Assembly (NCBI GenBank): GCA_014529385.2
Contig: CM043963.1
Coordinates: 65,731,895 to 65,795,894, forward strand
Direction of reading: 5' to 3'
Source: Adiantum capillus-veneris
Lineage: Eukaryota > Streptophyta > Polypodiopsida > Polypodiales > Pteridaceae
Length of the DNA: 64,000 nucleotides
The notes below the pieces were generated by a model. That model was not told the DNA's origin, made no database searches, and worked only from the letters and a program-made list of their open reading frames with translations. The first letter of the stretch is position 1. The number at the start of each line of letters is the position of its first letter. Below, piece after piece: positions 1-9,346 of the stretch. A program made the translations under genes and the position numbers.

Positions 1-146
1 TTTCTTGAGGCTTAGTGGCTTTCCCTGCAACTTGGATTCATCCTCTTCAATGCTAGCAATATGTGTGAGGTCATCTTTCCCATATCTTGCTTGATCTTCT
101 TTGAATATCGCTTGGGCTTTAGCGTGGTTGAGTTCTTCTTCGATAT
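1..146 (-). CDS. Possible exon of an unidentified gene, cut by the window edge
   Basis: The minus strand stays open for about 48 codons from position 146 to the window start. It is preceded by a good 3' splice site (a T-rich run ending in GCAG at 150-147). The peptide is highly charged and helical in look (IEEELNHAKAQAIFKEDQ, later HIASIEEDESKLQGK), which suggests a coiled-coil segment. I do not recognise the family. The stretch is short, so a chance open frame remains possible; the acceptor site plus non-repetitive composition are the only support. The rest of the gene would lie left of the window and, for earlier exons, to the right of 150. Confidence 0.3.
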
Positions 147-890
147 CTGCAAATCAAGATAACATGTCATTATTAGAGTGCTCAACGATCAAGTCAACAT
201 GTCATTACTTATTTAGTTATATCCAACATCATGTTGCAAGACAAAGATAGAATCCCTTATTCAATTACATAATTTACATTTGACACCAGAAGAGAGAGAA
301 AGATCGAATCATAATTTTAGTTTCACATTAGTCCTCAGCCGACTGTCGACCAAAAGTCATTATAATGTTGTAACCCACTCTATGGGCACCGTTTCAACAA
401 AGAGAGAGGTCAAAGGTGCTAGGATGGGTTGTGCGATTAGTTTGCTTTCCATTTTCAAGGTGTGTAAGCACATTGCTCAAATATTCAATCTTGTTTTGCT
501 CTTGGGACACTACCAAGCACTTCAAGAGGTGTTTACAAGTATGGCACATGGAGAAAGCAACCATGCATTTAGTCCAAGAGCGGCGGTTAGTAGATATACA
601 CTCAAGGGTGGCCCATGGATAATCTTTCTCGCACTGTTTTTTTGGTTTCTATCTGCAAGTCGCGAAGAGGAGAGAAGTGAAATGTAGTTTTTGTCTTTGT
701 GCATGACCTCGAATCCATAATGCCTCTAGGGGTGAACTATGTAATCATGTTAATGCATAGTGTGAGTTCAAAATGAGGGGTTTTAAAATGCAAAAAATTT
801 AGGCAATTTAGCAGAGACACACTAAAATAAGGGGGTTTTATATTCAATTTTGAAAAAAAAATCCTAAAATAAGGAGTCATTTCATTCATT
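147..890. other. Unassigned intergenic stretch
   Basis: No recognisable gene or element is seen. A 135-codon open frame at 280-687 has no family features and overlaps other open frames, so it is not called. Confidence 0.5.
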
Positions 891-899
891 TAGACATAT

Positions 900-1385
900 T
901 AAAAGATGGGTTTTTTTAATACCCCGCAAACGCACGTTATATACGGGGGTACTGAATGGTGACCCCCGAGCATAATGCCTACATAGACACCCTCCTGGCC
1001 AAAATGCAGCATCATGTTGCTAGAGTGGAGATCATTGTGGAGGTATTCCTGTGCATGCACAAACTTTAGGGTTCGGATAAGAGAATTCATCATCTATAAA
1101 GTGGCTATGTAATCGCAAATGGTAGGCTGACTACCATCTGTAGTGCACTCTTTTATCTATTGCTCTGCATGGCCACCATTTTAGATCATGAAATGAGCAT
1201 CGAACTCTCTAGATGATGAACAATGGCAAGTGAATAGATAATTCCCCAATGGGCGATGTCCAAAATTGTTGCTTAGTCTTTGACCTACTAATCTACAGTG
1301 GGTCCATGCAAGTGCACTTTTAAAATTTTCACGGCATATAGTGGATCTTTGAAGGCAAGATGGGTGACATCCACACACTTCATGT
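900..1385 (-). pseudogene. Decayed protein kinase fragment
   Basis: Two minus-strand pieces look like a eukaryotic protein kinase domain. The first (about 1383-1296) contains LYAVKILKVHLHG, like the VAIK lysine strand. The second (about 1130-930) contains LKFVHAQEYLHNDLHSSNMML followed by GVYVGI, which matches the catalytic loop (HxDLxxxN) and the strand that follows it. Between and inside them are several in-frame stops and frame changes (for example a stop just before MMNSLIRTL), and the Gly-rich loop and DFG region are not clear. The fragment ends where the Ty3-1 LTR begins at 1386, so that insertion may have removed the N-terminal side. The assignment rests on two motifs only. Confidence 0.45.
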
Positions 1386-2529
1386 TGTCAGGGATTTTTT
1401 GGATGAGCATAAAGCCACTAGGTCATGCCAAAAAGCCTACCAGCTAGCCTCGTGTATATATGTGTACATAGCCCTGCAAGTCTTGGAAGTGACCATGTAA
1501 AAATTCATGTACAAAGGTGGGATTTTTCCAAGATTGGGTGCTGGTGTTTTGGGTTATTCAAGTCTCCAAAACATGGTTTAATAAGTATTTTCAGCCATGC
1601 TTTATAGCTCATGAATCGGACTTGTACATCAGGAGTTATGAGCATCCGAAGTGGGCGGTCTCAACTTAGAAAGTTTGTAGGTGCATGTGGCAAGGGCAAC
1701 TGGGCAAACTTGATCATTTCAAATAGAAATGTTGAGGTTTGAGAACTAAAAGTAGTCAAGGACTTGGGCTCCATGCCATGTGTTATAGTGTGTTGTTCGG
1801 TGACCAAAGCAGCAAGTTATGCTTTGGGGGAGTTGTCCGAGAAGCTCTCATGCTTTGGGAAAATCTGGAAATTTGTTGGGCACAAGGGGTTTGGGAAGGT
1901 TGAGGAGGAAGTGCCATGTGGCAGAGGAATTATCCCACATGAGAAGGAAACAGGGGAGAGTGGGGGGTATATAGGCTAAAGAGGGAGCCCATTACGGGTG
2001 TATCAAAGTGAAAGGAGCTCTCAAGGCTTGGATATGGAGGGGCTCGTGGGCTTCATGGGAGTGAAATGGTGCATTTTTTGAGTCCCCACTCAGGTGCATA
2101 GATACGTGGCACAAATTTTGGTCCCCGGACACTTGCCCCCACCCTTGGTCAAAGGGTCACCGACACCTCATTTTATGTCAAAACATGAGCTAATTAAAAG
2201 ATGCCTACCAAGAGAGCCTTGTTGGCTACGAAGAGAGAGAAAATTTTTGGGATAAAAGATAAGAAAGCCCCCCATTTTAATAGCTACAACACCTTCACAA
2301 CTTCTAGAGAGCTCATTTTTTAGCAAGAAAGAGTACACCCCTGATTTTGAGCGGCCATAACTCTTTCATCCTTCATCTGCTTTTTGCCTATGGATACTCT
2401 ACAGACATCTCTACGAGACAAGCTTTGTCATGATGTCCTCTGTTTCTTCTAATTTTGAGTGTATTCCATTCTTGAAGGGTTTTTCATAAATTTCTACAGT
2501 TATTTATCACAGGTTTTTTCGGCGGTGTA
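1386..2529 (+). repeat. 5' LTR of Ty3-1
   Basis: This begins TGTCAGGGATTTTTTGG and matches 6380-7512 along its length, including shared blocks such as the TTTGTTGGGC...AAGGGGTTTGGGAAGG region. The exact 3' end is uncertain by about 10 bases; similarity fades just after CGGCGGTGTA. A short TATA-like GTATATAGGC lies near 1967. Confidence 0.8.
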
Positions 2530-2599
2530 TCACACAGTCATGTGTCAAGAGACTGGGTCTCATTACATACGAAAGATCTGGGTTTTGGATTTGACTAGC

Positions 2600-5500
2600 A
2601 AAAAATTCCAAAGTGAAGTGTTTGGGGATGACTAATAATTTGGAAGTTGAAGTCTTTAACATGAAGGCTATAGTAAACTTTCATGTTATGCCAACTGGCT
2701 TGGGAACTTTTCCTCTCATTTTGGGACGACCTTGGTTGAGAGCTATTGGTGTTGTGCAAGATTGGGGCAAGGGAACAATCTGTGTGTATGGCAGGAAGGG
2801 TGAAAAGAGGGTGTTTGATATGACTACCAAGCAATCCTTGGCATTAGAAGATGTGAATCAAATGATGACTCCAAAGTTACCAGCAGTGATGAAGACAGTT
2901 CTAAAGATTCAGAAAGCAGCACCACTTCCAGGTCTAGTGATGAGGGAGAAGTGTTTTTCTTGTTGTTGGACGAGGAGAAGAGGGAAGTGGGTGAAACGTT
3001 GCAAGTGTTAGGGAATATAAATGCTTCAAGCCGTTTAGAGAAACTTGAGGAGTTGATGCAGTCTAAACAGGAATTGCCAGCGACGAAGAAAGAATTGATT
3101 CAAAATATACTGAGTGCCGATCTGACAGAAGGAGAAAGAAGAGAGTACTTAACAATGTTGGACATATTTTCAAATCTTTTCATCACTTTATATCAAGAAT
3201 TAAGGGATTTTGTTGGAGATCCTGTGAAGATTGAACTAGTTGAAGAGGCAAAGCCAATACGATAGAAATTAAGAAGCATGGGTAAGGAGCAAATGAATGC
3301 TTTAAAGGAAGAATTGGACAAACTATAGGATGCAGGGTTCATTGTGCCAATCGATAATGCTGAATGGGTGAGCCCTGTAGTGGTCACTCCAAAGAAAGAT
3401 GGGCGTTGGAGAGTTTGTGTTGATTATAAACCATTAAATGCAGTGACCAAGAAAGATCCTTACCCTTTACCTTTCATTGATCAACTTTTAGATGCAATAG
3501 CTGGCTTTGAAAGATACAATGTCTGTGATGGTTATTCATGATATTTTCAGCTTATCCTTGCTCTTGAAGACCGGAAAAAGACTATTTTTATCACGCCATG
3601 GGGTTGTTTTTGCTTTTGCTGCCTTCCTTTTGGGTTGACAAATGGGCCTAGAGCTTTTGAAAGAAAAGTGGATTGGGTCCTTACCCCGTTCCTTGGGAAG
3701 TTTATCAAAGGATTCATAGATGATTTTTGTGTATATAGTTCAAGGAAAGAGCATGTTCAAAAGCTTGAGATGACTTTTGCAAGGTATCAATTGAATCCTA
3801 AAAAGTTTCATTTGGCGCAACCAAGGGTGAAGCTTCTTGGACATGTGATTTCAAAAAAATGGGATTGAAGCAGATCCAGAGAAAGTGGAGGCTTTGTTGT
3901 TGCTGTCATCTCCAAAAGACACCAGACAGTTGGCCACTTTCATACAAAAGGTCAAGTATTTTTCTCGTTTCATACCTTTGGCATCACAGCTATTGTATCC
4001 ATTGTAGCAAGCAGTTCCTTGGAGTGGTCTCGTGACTGTGACGATATTTTTGACAAAGTCAAAGAGGTTTTGGGTACACTACCCATTATGCAAGCTCCTG
4101 ACTGGGAGTTTTATGTTAACCCATAATGGGAGATGATGCCATTGGGGCCATGTTGTTGCAAAAAGGGAAGGAATCTCAATATATGAAGCCTGTTCATTAT
4201 GCTAGCGGAGTGAAGACTCCTCATGAAAGAGATTACTCTGAAATTGCATTGGTGATGGCTAGAATGGTTTATGCTTGCAGACGATTCACACATTACTTGT
4301 TGCAAAAGTTGGTCACCTTTCTCACCAGCTATTCATTGCTTCCTCAGTTGTTCAATAATTTGAATATATCAAAAATAGTAATGAAATGGGTTATTGAACT
4401 TCAAGAGTTTCAATTCATCTTTTTGGTGGAAGAGAGTACTCAGGCTACCTTGGCAGATTTACTCACTTATAAAGACACTGTTGTTTTGGTTAAGGAAGAA
4501 GTGGTGCGAAAGAAGAAAGTCGAGACTCTTGCCATTTTTTATGCTTCACTATTATATTTTGATGGCTCTTATCAAAGAAGTCATGATGCTGCTTTGGGAG
4601 GCATTGTCATTTATGATGCACAAGGAAAACTTGTAAGGAAGCAAGGGCTGAAACTTGATGCAAAAAGTAACAATGAAGCAGAGTACATGGCTCTTGAAGG
4701 TGGTCTGCACATCTATTTACAGTTGGGATTTAGACGCTTGCATATCAAAGGAGATGCCTTGTTGGTCATGAAGCAAGTATTGGGAGTATGGAAGATAAGA
4801 ATCCTAAACTAAAGAATTTATGCTCAAGGTGAAATCGTTGCTCACAAAGTTAAAAGCATGGAGCTTGCAGCATATTGAGAGGTCTCAGAATAAAGAAGCT
4901 CATGATGCTGCTAGGAAATGATCACTTGCATTTTTGTGTTGAAGGAAAATGTCCCTTTATATCATGGGAGGGAAGTGTTATCAATGGAGATGGATTTTTT
5001 GTTGAAAGCTGTTCTACCTGAAGGTTCACAATCCTCCAAAAAGTATGCTTTTATGAGAAAAGCTAGAAAGTACAAAATGCTTGAGGATGTGCTTTACATG
5101 ATAGGGAGTGATTTGGTTTTGTGTCGTGTGCCCTGGAAAGAGGAAATACAATATTTTAGAAGAAAATCATGAAGGATCTTGTGGAGGCCATTTTGCATGA
5201 AAATCATGTTGCATAAAATTTTGCAAGAGGGCTATGTGTGGCCAAGCATTCAACGGGATGTTAACCATTGGTGTAAGTCTTGTTTGCCTTGCCAGAAGAT
5301 GGGAAAGAGAATTTTGAAGCCGGAATTACGAAAGACAATTCTAGCTTTTGATGTGTTCAAAAAATGGGGTCTTGATGCTATTGGCCCCTTACCTATGACT
5401 AGCAAAAGAAATGCTTACATTTTGACAGCAGTGTATTATTTTTCACAATGGACAGAAGCCAAGGATGTCAAACAGATTACCAGTAAGGAAATGGGAAATT

Positions 5501-6350
5501 TGTTTATGAGAATATATGCTGCAAATTTGGTGTGCCACTAGAGCTACTTTCTGATAGAGGACTAGGATTTAGAGGGGAGCTATTTGATTTCTTATGCGAG
5601 AAGCTCAATATACAACACAAGTATAGTTCTCCTTATTATCCACAATGCAATGGTCTCAATGAGAGGTTCAATGGAGAGTTGGTGAAAATCTTGACAAAGA
5701 TGACCCAGACACATGGGAAAACTTGGGATTCAGAGTTGCCTTGTGCATTATGGGCCTACAGAACTACTATCAAAATGAGCACAGGATTTTCTCCTCACCA
5801 CTTGGTTTATAGCAAGAAATCTTTATTGCCAATTGAACCTGATATTCCTGTACTCAAATTGTTGTCATTGGGAGATGAAGAGCGAACAAATACCTGGCAA
5901 AAACGACTATTGGATCTACAATGTTTGCAATTGGACAGAGTTTTGGCTTTGAGCTACTATGAAGAAGTGTCAAAGAAGTTTTAGCTAAAAATTAATGAAT
6001 GCGTAAAGGATAAAGGAATTGAAAAGGGTGATCTGGTGTTGCGATACAATAGTAAGTTGGACAATACCTTTCAGAAAAACTTTCAAATCAAGTGGGAAGG
6101 TCCTTTTACTGTTGTAAACAAGTTTGACAATGGCACGTATCAGTTGGCAGATTTGAGTGGTGCACATCATAAATATCCTGTTAATGGTTACAGATTGAAG
6201 AAATATATGGCACGTTCGATGACAATTATGATAGATGAAATGCTATCAATGGAGGAAGACGGTGTGAAAACATCTGAGAATGTAATTGAGGTTTTTACAA
6301 ATGAGCTACAACAGTTGTTCACCCTAAAAACCTCTGCTTGTCATGAATGA
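2600..6350 (+). pseudogene. pol region of Ty3-1 (protease C-term, RT, RNase H, second RNase H, integrase)
   Basis: The protease end is marked by LGRPWLRAIG near 2.7 kb. Reverse transcriptase follows at about 3.2-3.95 kb (SPVVVTPKKDGRWRVCVDYK). The standard RNase H is at about 4.1-4.35 kb (KPVHYASG...YSEIALVM). A second RNase H-like part lies at about 4.55-4.8 kb (YFDGSYQRSHDAALGG and NNEAEYMALEGG). Integrase runs from about 5.2 to 6.25 kb, with a Cys-pair finger (CKSCLPCQ), core motifs (LDAIGPLP, YYPQCNGLNERFNGEL) and the C-terminal WEGPF part. This is a fossil reading region, not an intact gene. Confidence 0.85.
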
Positions 6351-6379
6351 TCAAGTAGGCTAGGGGGTTTGGCAAGCTA

Positions 6380-7512
6380 TGTGAGGTATTTTTTGGATGA
6401 GCATAAAGCCACTAGGTCATGTCAAAAAGCTTGCCCACTAGCCTCTTGTATATATGTGTACATAGCCCTGCATGTCTTGGAAGTGACCATGTAAAAATGG
6501 TGTGATTTTTCCAGGCTTGGGTGTTGATGTTTTGGGTTATTCAAGTCTCCAAAACATGGTTTTCAATAATTATTTTCAGTCGTGCTTTATAGCTCGTGAA
6601 TTGGACTTGTACATCATGAGTTATGAGCATCCGAAGTGGGTGATCTCAACTTAGAAAGTGATTGCAAGTGCATGCGACAAGGGCAACTAGGCCAACTTGA
6701 TCATTTGAATTAAAAATGCTGAGGTTTAGAATTCTAAAAGTAGCCGAGGACTTGGGCTTCAAGCCGTATGTTACAGTGTGTCATTCGATGACCGGAGCAG
6801 CAAGTTATGCTTTGGGAAAGTTGTCTGAGAAGCTCTCCTGCTTTGGGAAAATCTGGAAATTTGTTGGGCGCAAGGGGTTTGGGAAGGTTGAGGAGGAAGT
6901 GCCATGTGGCAGGGGAATTATCCCACATGAGAAGGAAAAAGGGGAGAGTGGGGGGTATATAGGCTAAAGGGGGAGCCCATTATGGGTGTATCAAAGTGAA
7001 AGGAGCTCTCAAGGCTTGGCTATGGAGGAGCTCGTGGGCTTCATGGGAGTGAAATGGTGCATTTTTTGAGTCCCCACTCAGCAGGACAGGGCGTGGCACA
7101 AATTTTGGTTCCCGGACACTTGCCCCCACCCCATTCCCTTAGTCAAAGGGTCACCGACACCTCATTTTATGCCCAAAAATGAGCTAATTAAAAGATGCCT
7201 ACCAAGAAAGCCTTGTCGGCTAAGAAGAGAGAGAAATTTTTTGGGATAAAAGATAAGAAATCCCCCCATTTTAATAGGTGCAACACCTGCACAACTTCCA
7301 GAGAGCTCATTTTTTAGCAAGAAAGAGTACACCCCCGATTTCAAGCGGCCATAACTCTTTCATCCTTTATCTGTTTTTTGCCTATGGATACTCTACAGAC
7401 ATCTCCACGAGATGAGATTTGTCATGATGTCCTTTGTCTCTCCTAATTTTGAGTGTGTTCCATGCTTGAAGGATTTTTTATAAATCTCTACAGGTGTTTT
7501 CGACGGTGTAAT
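6380..7512 (+). repeat. 3' LTR of Ty3-1
   Basis: This is the direct repeat of 1386-2529 and begins TGTGAGGTATTTTTTGG. It is preceded by a weak purine-rich run (GGCTAGGGGG near 6358) that could be the polypurine tract. The end is placed where similarity stops, at about 7512. Confidence 0.8.
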
Positions 7513-7758
7513 AGTTCTTCCTTCCGACGATGTGATTCATGAAAGGCTATAGAGGCACTCATTTCTCTTGTTGTTTGCACACTAACAACATGCCCCATCT
7601 TCCCTCTCCCAGCCACGGAGAGTGTATGTCGAAGATGATGGTATCTGGTAGAAGGTGTAAAATAGGAGGGAGTTGAAAGAGGTCTAAAGCAGTTGCGGTT
7701 GACACAGCAGGCTCTACCCTAGTGATGACTCTTGGGTCCTCAACAACATTAGAAGAAT
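7513..7758. other. Short spacer between two LTR elements
   Basis: This is 246 bases of unassigned sequence between Ty3-1 and Ty3-2, with no coding or repeat feature that I recognise. Confidence 0.5.
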
Positions 7759-7978
7759 GTTAACCCTCACGACTCACAGACACCCTATCACCTACGAGAC
7801 GGACATTGTAACCTATGGTGGACATTATATTATTTATTTGGTAGAGTCAGGTACCGGGCTTGTCGGTCCAATAGGAAAAGGGTAAGAGTGATCGCCGATG
7901 AGAGGCGCACTCTAACTGGGACATTCAAGGGATTAGTTGGCTAAGCATGGGCGCCCAAGTGTGAATGGGGTGAGCTCA

Positions 7979-7985
7979 TATAAAA
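7979..7985 (+). promoter_or_regulatory. TATA box of the Ty3-2 LTR
   Basis: TATAAAA occurs in the context GAGCTCATATAAAAGCC. The identical context occurs in the 3' LTR at 21191-21197. Confidence 0.6.
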
Positions 7986-8069
7986 GCCAACTAAACCTAA
8001 AATTCACTCATTCTCTCATTTGTGCAATGCAAGAAGAGTGCTCTTGCTCCATCTCCTTGTGTACTAGTG

Positions 8070-8087
8070 TGTGTGTGTGTGTACTTG

Positions 8088-8131
<44 letters not shown>
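8070..8131 (+). repeat. GT microsatellite in the LTR
   Basis: A (GT)n run broken by ACTTGAGA. The matching place in the 3' LTR (21280-21320) has a much shorter run with a GA stretch. Open frames across it (Thr-His or Cys-Val repeats) are not genes. Confidence 0.9.
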
Positions 8132-8132
<1 letters not shown>

Positions 8133-8365
8133 TCGAGCATTGCGGCGACACGACGGCGGTGAAGCGGTTGAGCGCGACGTAGCGGCGTCTCCTTCTTCTT
8201 CGCGGCGAGGAATCCTCCACGGCAGGAGCATAGAGCGGTGAGTGACACACCATTGCCCTCTTTTGAGCTTACTAGTTAAGCTAGTTGTGTGCTTGGAGCC
8301 GTCTGTGGCTCGCACACAGTGTTAGGCAAGTCCCTTGCTTCGACAGTGCGGCAAGGAGCGCACAT

Positions 8366-8386
8366 TTTTGGCGCCGCTGTCGGGGA
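8366..8386 (+). promoter_or_regulatory. Primer binding site of Ty3-2 (tRNA-Asp type)
   Basis: TGGCGCCGCTGTCGGGGA follows the LTR end after a few T residues. From memory of plant tRNA-Asp(GTC), the complement of its 3' end is TGGCGCCGTTGCCGGGGA, so only two of 18 bases differ. Confidence 0.75.
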
Positions 8387-9346
8387 ATCGCCCTGCACTA
8401 AGCCCAAGAGGCACTTTGTGCTTCTTCTATTAGTTGTTTGTAGTAGGAAAGAAGAGGAAGAGGAAGAGGAAGAGGAATGAGTTATTTTTCTGCAAGTTGT
8501 TAATTTTTGTATTGTCTGCAAGTTCTGTGATTTCTGCATAATCTTGTGTTTTCTGTTTGCACACAGTCTTTGCACAATTAGTAGTCGTTAGCTTGTTCGC
8601 AGTGAATGAGTAAGTAGGTAGACAGTTAGCAATTTCTGTTTGCACACAGTCTGTACACAGTTTTCTGTTAAGGTTTGTATGCACACAGTCTTTGCATAGT
8701 AAGGTAGTGAGAGAGGAAGTAGGTGGACAATTAGCTCACTGTCAGTAAGCAGTTAGCACAGATTAGTTAGTGGTTAGCAGCACTGTCAGTAAGCAGTTAG
8801 CAGAGTGGTTAACAGATTAGTTAGTGGTTAGCAGCACTGTTAGTAAGTAGATAAGGTAGTGAGATGTGAGTTGTTGACAGAGAGGTTAAGTGGGTGTTAA
8901 AAAAAAAAAAAAACCGAAAATATTTAAGCGTGAGTGACTGGGGGGCTATACTAAAATTTTGATCGGGATCGTTTCCCCAAGCCCAAGCCCAAGCCCAGGC
9001 CTCAGTCCTCAGTCTTATGATATATACTAGACACACTCTTATATATATACCCTACCCCCTCAAGAAGGAATGAGAGCATGTGGGGCAAGTCCTCCACTCT
9101 CCTCCCTTCTCTTCCCACTTGCACCCTTAGACTTTCTAATTTGGGCCTAGTTCCCTACTAGAAATTGACGGTTTTAGGGATTCCGAGGGCATAAAGTGAC
9201 CAAACAGAGGGCTGTAAAGCACGACACGTCCCTCTGATCGAGACGCTCGTTTTGAGCTATCATACGTTCTATTCTATAGCCGGGTCAGAAAAAAGGGACC
9301 AAAAAAAAAAAAAAGACTTGGGTTGCAAAACACCCAAAAATACTAG
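8387..9346 (+). other. Untranslated leader of Ty3-2 with small tandem repeats
   Basis: This is a non-coding leader of nearly 1 kb. It holds a GAA/GGA run at 8449-8477, a 54-base unit repeated twice at 8761-8868 (GATTAGTTAGTGGTTAGCAG...), CAGTTAGC-type short repeats, A-runs, and CCCAAG repeats near 8980-9000. Confidence 0.6.

Larger units (their letters stand above)
1386..7512 (+). mobile_element. Ty3-1: Ty3/gypsy LTR retrotransposon fossil with dual RNase H pol, no gag seen
   Basis: A pair of direct LTRs of about 1.1 kb (1386-2529 and 6380-7512) bounds 3.85 kb of internal sequence. The parts, in order, are the C-terminal part of a retropepsin, reverse transcriptase, the normal RNase H, a second RNase H-like part, and integrase with its zinc finger, core and C-terminal part. 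No gag is visible between the 5' LTR and the protease part. The order and the extra RNase H point to the Tat lineage of plant Ty3 elements. The copy is broken, with of the order of ten breaks. The LTRs differ at roughly one site in ten by eye, so insertion is not recent (probably millions of years). No clear target-site duplication was found. Confidence 0.85.
7759..8364 (+). repeat. 5' LTR of Ty3-2
   Basis: This matches 20971-21552. It begins TGTTAACCCTCACG and ends near GCGCACA. A TATA box (TATAAAA, 7979-7985) is conserved in both LTRs and likely marks the promoter. A GT microsatellite at 8070-8131 is about 30 bases longer here than in the 3' LTR. Confidence 0.88.

Noticed and set aside
280-687. 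135-codon plus-strand frame
   Set aside because: No family motifs, overlaps other frames of similar length, and has no splice or promoter support.
7997-8315. Several frames with Thr-His or Cys-Val runs
   Set aside because: They are translations of the GT microsatellite in the LTR; the same happens at 21209-21503.
8289-8480. Frame ending in a Glu run
   Set aside because: It is made by a GAA/GGA microsatellite in the Ty3-2 leader.
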